Positions 35,854 to 44,807 of a stretch of 64,000 bases of DNA are shown one piece after another. The notes beneath the pieces are model-generated. The model was given only the letters and a program-made list of their open reading frames with translations, did no database searches and was not told the origin of the DNA. Numbering within the stretch: position 1 is the first letter of the stretch; every line of letters starts with the position of its first letter. This DNA is from Bacteroidales bacterium (GTDB lineage: Bacteria > Bacteroidota > Bacteroidia > Bacteroidales > UBA10428), in the NCBI GenBank assembly GCA_016928305.1, contig JAFGKY010000134.1, positions 16,717 to 80,716 of the forward strand, in the 5' to 3' direction. A program made the position numbers and the translations under genes.

Positions 35854-37923
35854 ATGAAATTTCTTTCGCTATTACTTCTGTTGGTATTCATGGCCTCCGG
35901 CTTGGATGCCCAGCAACGGCTTACTGTTAAAAAGAGAGAATTCAAGATCGTTGATGAGGGCCTTAAGGAGGCCTGGAAATCGATAAAGGAAGCGAACAAA
36001 TTGTTTGATGACGGTCTGGGTACCATCCGGGAGGCCCGTAAGCATTATCTTAAAGCATATCGATACAATCCCAATAATGCAGCTTTAAACTACAATATTG
36101 GCCTGTGCTACCTGTTTACCGATGAGAAATTCGAATCCATTAAATACCTTTCCAAAGCTGCACATATTGATCCGGCTGTAGCTCCTGATATTAAATACTT
36201 GCTGGGACGTGCTTATCACTATACTTTTGAATTTGACAAAGCAATTTCCTATTATACCGATTTCATCAACCGTATCTCTTCGGAAAAAAGATCAGCAGGA
36301 GTTGTCAGTCGTGTCAACCGGCTTATTGAACAATGCCGCAACGGCAAAGACCTTGTATCAAAACCGCTACGGGTAGTTATCAACAACCTGGGACAAACCG
36401 TTAATTCCGAAGAAGATGACTATAATCCCTTGCTAACGGCAGATGAGAATTGTATGTATTTTACATCACGCCGGATGCAGAATGAAAAAAGCCGGAGGAA
36501 TGCATTCGATAATAAATATTATGAAGACATCTTTATTACCCGTTATGATAGCGGCAGATGGTCTGTTGCTCATCGGGTGGGAGAACCCCTGAATCCGAAG
36601 GTTAACAAAACAAATAACGCAGCGGTTGCGTTATCGTCTGATAATAAGCGGATGTACCTCTTTGACGGACACAAGAATTCGGGTGATATCCGTATAAGCG
36701 AGTACCTGGCTGAGTCGTGGTCAAAGCCAAAACCTGTTAAAGGCAAAATCAATTCGAAATCACGTGAAACATCTCTTTGCCTGACACGTGATGGAAATAC
36801 TATGTATTTCATATCCGATGATCATAAAACAACATTGGGAGGAACCGATATTTATATTGCTAAAAAACTGCCAAACGGCAAATGGGATGAGCCCCGGAAT
36901 TTTGGTGCCATTATTAACTCAAAATACGATGAAGCGGCTGTCAGACTTTCTGAAAATGACAGTATGTTGTATTTCAGCTCAAGGGGCCACAAATCCATGG
37001 GTGGCTATGACATTTTCTATTCGGAACTGATGGCAGGGGACATGTGGACTATCCCGGAAAATCTCGGTTATCCGATTAATACACCCGACGATGACCTGTT
37101 CTATTTTCCTACATCTAAAACCAAGAGCGCTTATTATTCTACCATCCTCGAAAAAGGAACCGGAGGTAAGGATCTGTATAAGGTGGTTTTTCTGGGAGCT
37201 GAGAAAGAAATCATATTCCCGGAGGCTGAAATGCTGGTAAGGGGATTAATACCACCCCCAGAAAACGCGTTTTTAGTTGTTCCGGCTAAATTTGAAGTGG
37301 ATACGACCTTGCTGATGAAAGGTACCATTACCGACTCGGAAAATCAACAACCGGTATTCGCAAAAATGGATATTATTGATGCGGAAATTAGCAGGGTGGT
37401 TGCAACAACAACATCCGATACAGGCGGGAATTATTTTATCAGGATTCCGCAACCCAAGCAATATGGTGTTGAAATTGTCGCTCGTAATTATATGCTGTAT
37501 CTTGACATATTGGATCTTTCAAAGGAAAGTTACCGGAAGGAAATCGTCAGGAATTTCAAACTCGAACCCATTGAGATCGGTGCCAAGATGATCCTGAAGA
37601 ATATATTCTTCGAATTTGGCAAATCAACCCTGAAAACAGAATCCTATATACAGCTCGATAATGTTGTATTGCTTATGAAATCTACGCCTGGCTTGCGTAT
37701 TGAGATATCCGGCCATACCGATAATGTGGGTTCCGCAAAAGCAAACCAGAAGCTTTCTGAGGACCGTGCAAGGGCTGTTGTTGATTACCTTGTAAGCCGG
37801 GGTATTGATATCATTCGGCTCGAATATAAAGGTTATGGATTTACCCAGCCTGTAGCTTCAAACAGCACTCCTGAGGGGAGATCACAAAACAGAAGAGTGG
37901 AATTTAAGATTGTGGGAAAGTGA
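35854..37923 (+). CDS. PorE-like OmpA-family protein (TPR, propeller, CRD, OmpA)
   Basis: This is a 689-residue envelope protein. A signal peptide (ending GLDAQ) is followed by TPR-like repeats (about 40-150), a propeller of PD40/WD40-like repeats (about 165-440; DENCMYFTSRRM, DGNTMYFISDD, NDSMLYFSSRGHKSMGGYDIFYS). Next come a carboxypeptidase-regulatory-like fold (about 490-560) and a C-terminal OmpA domain with SGHTDNVGSAKANQKLSEDRARAV split near 620-645 and GRSQNRRVEF at the end. This order is that of PorE, which anchors the type IX secretion machinery to peptidoglycan. Many paralogues exist in Bacteroidetes, so the T9SS role is inferred. No lipobox is present. Confidence 0.82.
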   Translation: MKFLSLLLLLVFMASGLDAQQRLTVKKREFKIVDEGLKEAWKSIKEANKLFDDGLGTIREARKHYLKAYRYNPNNAALNYNIGLCYLFTDEKFESIKYLSKAAHIDPAVAPDIKYLLGRAYHYTFEFDKAISYYTDFINRISSEKRSAGVVSRVNRLIEQCRNGKDLVSKPLRVVINNLGQTVNSEEDDYNPLLTADENCMYFTSRRMQNEKSRRNAFDNKYYEDIFITRYDSGRWSVAHRVGEPLNPKVNKTNNAAVALSSDNKRMYLFDGHKNSGDIRISEYLAESWSKPKPVKGKINSKSRETSLCLTRDGNTMYFISDDHKTTLGGTDIYIAKKLPNGKWDEPRNFGAIINSKYDEAAVRLSENDSMLYFSSRGHKSMGGYDIFYSELMAGDMWTIPENLGYPINTPDDDLFYFPTSKTKSAYYSTILEKGTGGKDLYKVVFLGAEKEIIFPEAEMLVRGLIPPPENAFLVVPAKFEVDTTLLMKGTITDSENQQPVFAKMDIIDAEISRVVATTTSDTGGNYFIRIPQPKQYGVEIVARNYMLYLDILDLSKESYRKEIVRNFKLEPIEIGAKMILKNIFFEFGKSTLKTESYIQLDNVVLLMKSTPGLRIEISGHTDNVGSAKANQKLSEDRARAVVDYLVSRGIDIIRLEYKGYGFTQPVASNSTPEGRSQNRRVEFKIVGK

Positions 37924-37931
37924 AACCCTGA

Positions 37932-38010
37932 ACAGTGAACAGTGAAAAACTAATAGTGAAAAGTGAACAATTCATATTAACTAGCTACTAACTACTAACT
38001 ATTAACTTCT
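37932..38010. repeat. Heptamer repeats after the PorE-like gene
   Basis: GTGAACA/GTGAAAA-like units run from about 37932 to 37968, then ACTAACT-type heptamers (CTAGCTACTAACTACTAACTA) to about 38005. They begin within 10 bp of the stop codon and end close to the gcvT start. Confidence 0.6.
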
Positions 38011-38014
38011 GATA

Positions 38015-39106
38015 ATGAAAAGAACTGTATTTTATCCAAAACACCTTGAATGGAATGCACGAATGATTGAATTTGCCGGATTTGAGATGCCTCTCGAATA
38101 TGCCGGTATTACAGCAGAACATCTTAACGTCCGAAATGCTGTAGGTGTCTTTGATGTTTCACATATGGGTGAATTCTGGGTCAAAGGTCCCAATGCATTC
38201 ACATTATTACAAAAAGTAACCACCAACGACATTTCGGCTCTGTCACCCGGAAAGGCTCAATATACGTGTTTCCCTAATGGAAAGGGAGGTATTGTGGATG
38301 ATCTGATCATCTATCAGTATGAAAAAGAAAAGTATTTACTTGTGGTTAACGCTGCCAATATTGAAAAAGACTGGAGTTGGATCAATGCTCAGAATTCACC
38401 CGGAGCCGAACTTGAAAATGCTTCGGATAAAATATCGCAGTTAGCTGTTCAGGGGCCTTTTGCAGCAAAAGTATTGCAGCCACTGACCGACACGAATCTT
38501 TTCACGATTCAGCCTTTTACATTCGTTACTGGTTCCATCGCGGGTGTCAGCAATATTATTATTGCTGCCACTGGTTATACGGGTGCCGGTGGATTTGAAC
38601 TATACATTCATAATTATGATGCGCTTCCGGTATGGGATGCCGTTTTTAGTGCCGGTAAGGAATATGGAATACGACCTGTGGGACTGGCTGCCCGAGATAC
38701 CCTGAGACTCGAGATGGGTTATTGCCTGTATGGAAATGATATCGACGATACAACCTCCCCCATTGAAGCCGGATTGGGATGGATCACGAAATTTACAGAA
38801 GGCAAGCATTTTATCGACAGGGAATGCCTGCTCGAACAGAAGAAAAAGGGTGTAACAAGAAAACTGATTGGTTTTGAAATGGTAGACAGAGGTATACCGC
38901 GTCATCTGTATCCGATTACAGATGAAAACGGATCCCCTATCGGGGAAGTTACATCCGGCACCATGGCGCCTTCACTGAAGGTGGGAATCGGCATGGGATA
39001 TGTGAAGACTGCTTATGCACAGGCCGGGACGGTTCTGCATATCAACATAAGAGATAAGCTGTTGAAGGCCCGTGTTGTAAAAATGCCCTTTTATAAAAGC
39101 AGCTGA
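38015..39106 (+). CDS. gcvT: Aminomethyltransferase (glycine cleavage T protein)
   Basis: This 363-residue tetrahydrofolate-dependent enzyme releases ammonia from the aminomethyl-lipoyl H protein. Typical features are [14 protein letters not shown] near the start, [16 protein letters not shown] near 44, [11 protein letters not shown] near 90, [13 protein letters not shown] near 190, [22 protein letters not shown] near 225 and [21 protein letters not shown] near 310. Length is normal. The P and H protein genes are not in the window, so it is separated from the rest of the glycine cleavage system. Serine synthesis genes follow 2 kb downstream. Confidence 0.93.
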   Translation: MKRTVFYPKHLEWNARMIEFAGFEMPLEYAGITAEHLNVRNAVGVFDVSHMGEFWVKGPNAFTLLQKVTTNDISALSPGKAQYTCFPNGKGGIVDDLIIYQYEKEKYLLVVNAANIEKDWSWINAQNSPGAELENASDKISQLAVQGPFAAKVLQPLTDTNLFTIQPFTFVTGSIAGVSNIIIAATGYTGAGGFELYIHNYDALPVWDAVFSAGKEYGIRPVGLAARDTLRLEMGYCLYGNDIDDTTSPIEAGLGWITKFTEGKHFIDRECLLEQKKKGVTRKLIGFEMVDRGIPRHLYPITDENGSPIGEVTSGTMAPSLKVGIGMGYVKTAYAQAGTVLHINIRDKLLKARVVKMPFYKSS

Positions 39107-39146
39107 TAAGTATTAAGATCCAGTTTGTTCGTTATTATTGTATCGG

Positions 39147-39893
39147 ATGAAGTCTGTTAAAAGAAAAGTTGAAGTTTGTCTATCACCTTCTGTTTTTCCG
39201 GAATTCAGGAATGATGATGCCATTGTTGTGGTTGTTGATATTCTCAGGGCTACTTCGGCTATTATCACAGCTTTTATACACGGTGCTAAAAAAATAATTC
39301 CGGTAGCCACCCTCGATGAAGCAAAGGTTTATAAGGAAAAAGGATACATGGTGGCCGCTGAGCGTGACGGAATTGTAAGAGATTTTGCTGACTTTGGAAA
39401 TTCACCTTATAATTTTCAGAAGGAAGTAATACAGGACAAAGAAATCGTATATTCAACAACCAACGGAACCAATTGTATTACAATGGCAAGAAACAGCTAC
39501 CGGGTGCTTATAGGAGGTTACCTTAACCTTGATGCCGTTGGTGACTATGTGAAAACCGAAGCACATGACCTGGTGATATTGTGTGCTGGCTGGAAAAACA
39601 AATTCAACCTGGAAGATACGCTTTTTGCTGGTGCCCTGGCTGAATCGGTGTTGCAGGATGATAACTATTTTACGATCTGCGATTCAGCCCATGCAGCCAT
39701 AGACCTGTGGAACATGGCCCGTCAGAATATCATGAAATATATTGACAAAGCTGCCCAGCGTCACCGACTTAAAGAAAAAGGGCTCGATGATGTCCTGGAA
39801 TACTGTCATACAATGAATGTAACCAGGATCATCCCGGTATTAAAAGAAAATTATCTGACAAAAATAGATGATTTCACTGACAATGATCGGTGA
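39147..39893 (+). CDS. comB: 2-phosphosulfolactate phosphatase family protein (ComB-like)
   Basis: This 248-residue protein has the family features AIVVVVDILRATSAIITAFIHGAKKIIPVATLDEA split across residues 25-60, FGNSPYNF near 85, YSTTNGTN near 105, ILCAGWKN near 148 and EDTLFAGALAE. In methanogens ComB removes phosphate from 2-phosphosulfolactate during coenzyme M synthesis. Bacteroidetes lack that coenzyme, so here it may serve sulfolactate or another sulfonate route. I chose the ATG at 39147; the TTG at 39138 adds three residues without support. It is 40 bp after gcvT on the same strand. Confidence 0.8.
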   Translation: MKSVKRKVEVCLSPSVFPEFRNDDAIVVVVDILRATSAIITAFIHGAKKIIPVATLDEAKVYKEKGYMVAAERDGIVRDFADFGNSPYNFQKEVIQDKEIVYSTTNGTNCITMARNSYRVLIGGYLNLDAVGDYVKTEAHDLVILCAGWKNKFNLEDTLFAGALAESVLQDDNYFTICDSAHAAIDLWNMARQNIMKYIDKAAQRHRLKEKGLDDVLEYCHTMNVTRIIPVLKENYLTKIDDFTDNDR

Positions 39894-39959
39894 AAAGACT
39901 GTTCGTAAGTAAAGCACTTATTTTAGATTAATTTTTATCTAAAGAAATATGAAAATCTT

Positions 39960-39967
39960 TATATTTG
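39960..39967 (+). promoter_or_regulatory. Possible -7 element for serC (TATATTTG)
   Basis: This is a perfect TAnnTTTG match 43 bp before the serC ATG at 40010. A T-run 24 bp upstream is a poor -33 element. If the box is used, the TTG at 39965 cannot be the serC start because it would lie inside the promoter. Confidence 0.35.
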
Positions 39968-40009
39968 AAAAAAATAGTTGTTAATTGTTTAACAAATAAA
40001 AATCCACCT

Positions 40010-41080
40010 ATGAAAAAATATAATTTTAATCCCGGTCCCTCAATACTTCCTGAGTTCACAGTAAAAAATACTGCTGAAGCTATTCTTAACCTTGACGGAA
40101 GTGGATTGTCTGTTATGGAGATTTCACATCGAAGCAAAGATTTCGAAGCAATTCTGAATAAAGCCGTGGAGCTGATGAAAGAAATCCTGTCCGTTCCCGA
40201 GGGATATTCGGTATTGTTTTTACATGGTGGTGCAAGCCTTCAGTTTTCTATGATTCCTTATAACTTCCTGAATAAAAAGGCTGCCTATCTTGATTCCGGA
40301 TCCTGGGCATCCAAGGCCATCAAGGAAGCTAAACTGCTTGGTGAAGTGAATGTTGTTGCCTCATCAAAGGATGCTAACTACAATCACATTCCGAAGAATT
40401 ACACCATACCGGCAGACGCTGACTATTTTCATATCACCACCAATAACACGATCTATGGAACTGAAATAAAGAAGGATATGGATTCTCCCATACCGCTGAT
40501 TGCCGATACCTCTTCCGATATTCTGAGTCGACCCTTGGATATTTCGAAATATGGTCTGATTTATGCCGGAGCGCAGAAAAATCTTGGCCCTGCAGGTGTT
40601 GCTGTTACTATAATCAGGAACAGTATGCTGGAAAAAGTGGTAAGGCCGATGCCAACTATGTTTAGCTATAAGACCCATGTTGAAAACAATTCGCTTTATA
40701 ATACACCTCCATGTCTTGCTGTTTATGCCTGCCTGCAAACGCTCATCTGGCTGAAAGAGCTTGGCGGCGTCAATGCAATTCACAAGATTAATCTTGAAAA
40801 GGCAAGAATTCTGTATGACGAAATCGAACGAAACCAATATTTTGTTTCCAATGTTGTCGATGCTGAAGATCGTTCCATCATGAATGTGACCTTTGTTATG
40901 AAAGAGGAATATAAAGACCTGGAAGCCAAATTCCAGGAGCTTGCCTCATCACGCGGTTTGGTTGGCATAAAGGGACACCGGTCTGTGGGAGGCTTCAGGG
41001 CTTCCATATACAACGCCATGCCGTTGGAAGGTATCCAGGCACTGGTTGCAGCCATGAAAGATTTCGAGAAACAAGCATAG
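40010..41080 (+). CDS. serC: Phosphoserine aminotransferase
   Basis: This 356-residue PLP enzyme converts 3-phosphohydroxypyruvate to phosphoserine. The start at ATG 40010 gives [16 protein letters not shown], the standard N-terminus; a TTG at 39965 in frame would add 15 residues and overlaps a promoter-like box. Key stretches are [16 protein letters not shown] near 34, [14 protein letters not shown] near 68, [10 protein letters not shown] near 140, [14 protein letters not shown] near 160 and the PLP lysine in [13 protein letters not shown] near 190. serA and a DUF1015 gene follow closely, a common arrangement in Bacteroidetes. Confidence 0.94.
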   Translation: MKKYNFNPGPSILPEFTVKNTAEAILNLDGSGLSVMEISHRSKDFEAILNKAVELMKEILSVPEGYSVLFLHGGASLQFSMIPYNFLNKKAAYLDSGSWASKAIKEAKLLGEVNVVASSKDANYNHIPKNYTIPADADYFHITTNNTIYGTEIKKDMDSPIPLIADTSSDILSRPLDISKYGLIYAGAQKNLGPAGVAVTIIRNSMLEKVVRPMPTMFSYKTHVENNSLYNTPPCLAVYACLQTLIWLKELGGVNAIHKINLEKARILYDEIERNQYFVSNVVDAEDRSIMNVTFVMKEEYKDLEAKFQELASSRGLVGIKGHRSVGGFRASIYNAMPLEGIQALVAAMKDFEKQA

Positions 41081-41137
41081 ATCTTATAGTAACTTGTTAA
41101 TTTGATGCATTCGTTTTAATTTATTAATTCAAAAGAC

Positions 41138-42058
41138 ATGACAACCATACTTGTTGCAACTGAAAAACCATTTGCTAAAACTGCAGTAAATGGAATTCAT
41201 GATATTGTCACCAAAGCCGGCTTTGAATTAAAGATGCTGGAAAAATATACAGCGAAAGAACAGCTGCTGGAAGCTGTTAAGGATGCCGATGCCCTGATCG
41301 TGCGCAGCGATATCGTTGACGAAGCAGTAATTCAGGCTGCCGGGAAGCTAAAAATCGTCGTGAGGGCAGGTGCAGGGTATGACAATATTGACTTGAAGGC
41401 GTCAACAGCAAAAGGAATCGTGGTAATGAACACACCCGGGCAAAATGCCAATGCTGTGGCTGAACTTTCAATCGGTATGCTTATATACCTGAATCGAAAC
41501 TTCTACAATGGCTCAGCCGGTATTGAACTGCGTGGTAAAACCATGGGTGTCCATGCATACGGGCATGTTGGCCGTCTGATCGGTTCAATTGCCAAGGGCA
41601 TGGGAATGGATGTATACGCTTACGATCCGTTTCTGGCTAAGACAGTTATTGAACAGGATGGTGTGAAAGCTGTGGATTCGATACAGGAGCTTTACAGCAA
41701 GTGCCAGTATGTGTCAATTAACCTGCCGGCTAACAAAGAGACCAGAGAATCCATCAATTTTGAACTCATGGCAACGATGCCGGAAGGAGCGACCATCGTT
41801 AATGCTGCCCGAAAAGAAATCATGCACGAACCTTCGCTGTTGAAAATATTTGCCGGGCGAAAAGATTTTCGGTATGTCACCGATGTTGCCCCCGATTGTG
41901 AAGCACAAATCAAGACAGAGTTTGCCACACGATATTTTGCTACGCCCAAAAAGATGGGGGCACAGACGGAAGAGGCAAATATAAATGCAGGTCTTGCTGC
42001 AGCAAGGCAAATTGTTGCATTTATACAAAAAGGTGATACGACTTTCCGGGTGAACTAA
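41138..42058 (+). CDS. serA: D-3-phosphoglycerate dehydrogenase, Bacteroidetes type
   Basis: This is a 306-residue 2-hydroxyacid dehydrogenase that oxidises 3-phosphoglycerate for serine synthesis. It has RAGAGYDNIDLKAST near 76, MNTPGQNANAVAELS near 97, an atypical nucleotide loop (HAYGHVGRLIGS near 145) and NAARKEIMHE near 222 with the catalytic Arg. In most relatives the catalytic His lies in TPHxGA. Here the segment reads ATPKKMGAQTEEAN with Lys271 and Lys272, a form I recall from other Bacteroidetes SerA proteins. It lacks C-terminal ACT domains. It follows serC by 57 bp. Confidence 0.87.
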   Translation: MTTILVATEKPFAKTAVNGIHDIVTKAGFELKMLEKYTAKEQLLEAVKDADALIVRSDIVDEAVIQAAGKLKIVVRAGAGYDNIDLKASTAKGIVVMNTPGQNANAVAELSIGMLIYLNRNFYNGSAGIELRGKTMGVHAYGHVGRLIGSIAKGMGMDVYAYDPFLAKTVIEQDGVKAVDSIQELYSKCQYVSINLPANKETRESINFELMATMPEGATIVNAARKEIMHEPSLLKIFAGRKDFRYVTDVAPDCEAQIKTEFATRYFATPKKMGAQTEEANINAGLAAARQIVAFIQKGDTTFRVN

Positions 42059-42102
42059 CCCTATATAGTTATGATTTCATTCATGGTATTATTATTTTCA
42101 AC

Positions 42103-43350
42103 ATGACAGTTATCAAATCATTCAGGGGATATAGACCCCCGAAGGACCTGGCTAAGTCAATGGCCAGCCGGCCTTATGATGTACTCTCATCCGAAGAAGC
42201 CCGTTTGGAAGCCGGAGACAACAATTACTCGTTTTATCATGTCATTAAATCAGAGATTGACTTTCCGGAAGAGTTTGACCATTATTCACCGGCCATTTAT
42301 AATAAGGCTAAAGATACGCTGCAAAACTGGATTGACACAGGAATACTAAAACAGGATGTGACGCCATGCCTGTATATATATGCGCAGACCTTTTGGGGAA
42401 AAACACAATACGGCATTGTTGCCTGCGCTTCGGTGAATGATTATCTCAACAACGTGATTCGTAAACATGAACTCACACGGATTGAGAAAGAAATAGACCG
42501 GAAAACACATATCCGTGTGACCCGTTTCAACAGCGAACCTGTATTTTTTGCTTTTCGCGATCACAAAGAAATCGACACCATCATACGATCTGCCGTAAAG
42601 CAGTTGCCTGAATATGATTTTGTGGCTGTTGACGGTATCAGGCATCAGTTCTGGGTCATTGCTGATCCCGCCACTATCAACAGGATTGAAACGATTTTCC
42701 GTGATGAGATTCCGTATACTTACATTGCCGATGGCCATCACCGGACTGCCTCTGCTGCACATGTGGGTGAAGAACGCAGAAAATCAAATCCGCGGCACAA
42801 TGGAACGGAAGAGTATAACTATTTTATGGCGGTTCATTTTCAGGCAAGCCAGCTTACCATCATCGATTATAACCGGCTGGTAAAAGACCTTAACGGGAAT
42901 AGTACAGAAGAATTCATAAAAAAACTTGATACTTCATTTGATGTCACGCTGAAAGGTAAAGATGAATACAAACCTGCACGCCTGCATGAATTTTCACTGT
43001 ACATCAACGGAAACTGGTATGTCGTGCGGGCAAAACCCGGAACCTATAATGACAACGATCCGATCGACAGCCTCGATGTTACAGTCTTGTCAAAATACAT
43101 CCTTGATCCGATACTGGATATCAAGGACCTGAGGCAGTCAAACCGGATCGATTTTGTGGGCGGGATCAGAGGCCTTGGTGAACTGAGAAAGCGGATTGAC
43201 AGCGGGGAAATGGCAGCAGCCTTTGCGCTATTCCCGGTTTCCATGGAACAGCTGATGAACATAGCTGATTCAGGTAATATAATGCCTCCTAAAACCACCT
43301 GGTTCGAGCCCAAACTACGAAGCGGACTGGTGTTGCATTGTCTGGAATGA
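42103..43350 (+). CDS. DUF1015 family protein
   Basis: This 415-residue cytoplasmic protein is of the DUF1015 family. Typical stretches are FRGYRPPKDLAKSMASRPYDVLSSEEA split at the start, YIYAQTFWGKTQYGIVAC near 85, IADGHHRTASAAHVGEERR near 208 and PVSMEQLMNIADSGNIMPPKTTWFEPKLRSGL split at the end. The conserved GHHR motif suggests a nucleotide or phosphate site, but the reaction is unknown. Its position 45 bp after serA, seen repeatedly in Bacteroidetes and Firmicutes, suggests a role in or near serine metabolism. Confidence 0.85.
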   Translation: MTVIKSFRGYRPPKDLAKSMASRPYDVLSSEEARLEAGDNNYSFYHVIKSEIDFPEEFDHYSPAIYNKAKDTLQNWIDTGILKQDVTPCLYIYAQTFWGKTQYGIVACASVNDYLNNVIRKHELTRIEKEIDRKTHIRVTRFNSEPVFFAFRDHKEIDTIIRSAVKQLPEYDFVAVDGIRHQFWVIADPATINRIETIFRDEIPYTYIADGHHRTASAAHVGEERRKSNPRHNGTEEYNYFMAVHFQASQLTIIDYNRLVKDLNGNSTEEFIKKLDTSFDVTLKGKDEYKPARLHEFSLYINGNWYVVRAKPGTYNDNDPIDSLDVTVLSKYILDPILDIKDLRQSNRIDFVGGIRGLGELRKRIDSGEMAAAFALFPVSMEQLMNIADSGNIMPPKTTWFEPKLRSGLVLHCLE

Positions 43351-43409
43351 AATGATTGCAGAGATATCGTGCAAGAAATCTCTTTATATCAGGCTATGAT
43401 AAGTTTCAG

Positions 43410-44117
43410 TTAAGAATTCATCACATTAAACACCACACAGCTCACCAGAGCAGCGGTTTCCGTTCTTAACCTTCTGTTCGCTAACAATACCGGTTTATAC
43501 CCGGCACCATGAGCCAGTCGTATTTCTTCGGGTGTAAAATCTCCTTCGGGTCCAATGAGGACGATGGTATCCTTTCCACTAACCAGGGCCTTATGCAATG
43601 GTTTATTCGCCGTTTCATCGCAATAGGCTATAAATATTTCCTTATTCGCTGTATCCTCAGATTTAATAAACTCCGGAAAAGGAAGCATCGGGTTTAGTGT
43701 TGGCTTTATGGCTACAATAGCCTGTTTCATTGAAGCGATCATGATCTTTTCCATCCTTTCGTTATTTATATCCTTGCGTTCAGAACGATGGCACCGTACA
43801 GGGGTGATTTCATTCACGCCAATTTCAACGGCCTTTTCAAGGAACCATTCAAAACGGTCAGCCTGCTTGGGAGGGGCAATGGCAATATGAAGTTTGCAAA
43901 GCCCGGATTTGTAATCCGGATTGGATTCTATGATCTCAACACGGCAGGCATGAGGATCAGCTTCGATGATGCGTGCTTTGTATAAACCCCCGTTTCCGTC
44001 AATTAAATGGATACAATCCGAAACCGTATGCCGCAATACATGAATGCAATGATACGATTCGCTTTTATTTAATGTGGCATTTATACCACTTATGCCGGGA
44101 ACATAAAAGACCTGCAT
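43410..44117 (-). CDS. rsmE: 16S rRNA (uracil-1498-N3)-methyltransferase
   Basis: This 235-residue SPOUT-fold methyltransferase acts on U1498 of 16S rRNA. The ATG at 44117 gives MQVFYVPGIS and the family length; the open frame continues upstream to 44249, but those 44 residues look non-coding (aromatic and Tyr rich). It has an N-terminal PUA-like part (HVLRHTVSD), AIAPPKQADRFEWFLEKAVEIGVNEITPVRCHRSE split near 100-135, and the C-terminal knot with VLIGPEGDFTPEE near 190 and NRRLRTETAALVS near 215. It is convergent with the DUF1015 gene. Confidence 0.9.
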   Translation of the reverse strand: MQVFYVPGISGINATLNKSESYHCIHVLRHTVSDCIHLIDGNGGLYKARIIEADPHACRVEIIESNPDYKSGLCKLHIAIAPPKQADRFEWFLEKAVEIGVNEITPVRCHRSERKDINNERMEKIMIASMKQAIVAIKPTLNPMLPFPEFIKSEDTANKEIFIAYCDETANKPLHKALVSGKDTIVLIGPEGDFTPEEIRLAHGAGYKPVLLANRRLRTETAALVSCVVFNVMNS

Positions 44118-44270
44118 CTCATCATAGATTATATAGTAATAAAACGGGAGACAGTATAAATGAACAATATGATAGCGTTCACGGTTAACTGTTAATTGGT
44201 TAAGATAGAATGCAAACTCCCGATTGTTATTCCTGCATAAATTCCCCAAATTTACAATTTATTGCATGAA

Positions 44271-44765
44271 ATGATACGGATTGCATTATTATCGGATACA
44301 CATGGCTATCTTGATGAAAGATTTATCCGGCATATCAATGAATGTGATGAAATATGGCATGCGGGAGATATCGGTACGGAGGAAGTGGCTTTTCAGTTAC
44401 TGGCCCTGAAACCAATGCGGGCTGTGCATGGTAATGTAGACGGCCGGATCTTACGGGCGCAATACCCCCTTGATCAGCGTTTTGTGATGGAGAACGTGGA
44501 TGTTTGGATAAGGCATATCGGGGGTTACCCCGGACATTATGAAAAAAATGTTCATGATATCCTGCTGAAAAATTCACCAAAACTTTTCATTTGCGGACAC
44601 TCGCATATTTTAAAAGTGCAATTTGATAAACGTTTTAAATTATTGTATGTTAATCCCGGCGCAGCCGGTAAATACGGTTTTCAAAAGGTGCAAACCCTGA
44701 TAAAATTTGCACTTGACGACGGACAGATCAGGGATATGGAGGTGGTGGAGTTATCGTTGAAATGA
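44271..44765 (+). CDS. YfcE/MJ0936-type metallophosphoesterase
   Basis: This 164-residue phosphodiesterase has the full metal-binding set: SDTHGYLD near residue 8, HAGDIGTEE near 34, HGNVDGR near 54, HIGGYPG and CGHSH near 111, then YVNPGAAG near 128. The ATG at 44271 gives MIRIALLSDTHG, the standard start; a TTG at 44262 would add three residues. Substrates of this family include cyclic nucleotides and other phosphodiesters; the natural one is unknown. It is divergent from rsmE. Confidence 0.87.
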   Translation: MIRIALLSDTHGYLDERFIRHINECDEIWHAGDIGTEEVAFQLLALKPMRAVHGNVDGRILRAQYPLDQRFVMENVDVWIRHIGGYPGHYEKNVHDILLKNSPKLFICGHSHILKVQFDKRFKLLYVNPGAAGKYGFQKVQTLIKFALDDGQIRDMEVVELSLK

Positions 44766-44807
44766 ACGTATCTTATGGATATCATTATTAACCGGTATAA
44801 ATTCCTG

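Noticed and set aside
39965..40009. Longer SerC starting at TTG 39965
   Set aside because: Adds 15 residues absent from the family and overlaps a perfect -7 promoter box.
44118..44249. N-terminal extension of RsmE
   Set aside because: The 44 extra residues are Tyr/Phe-rich, unlike the family, and the ATG at 44117 gives the standard start.
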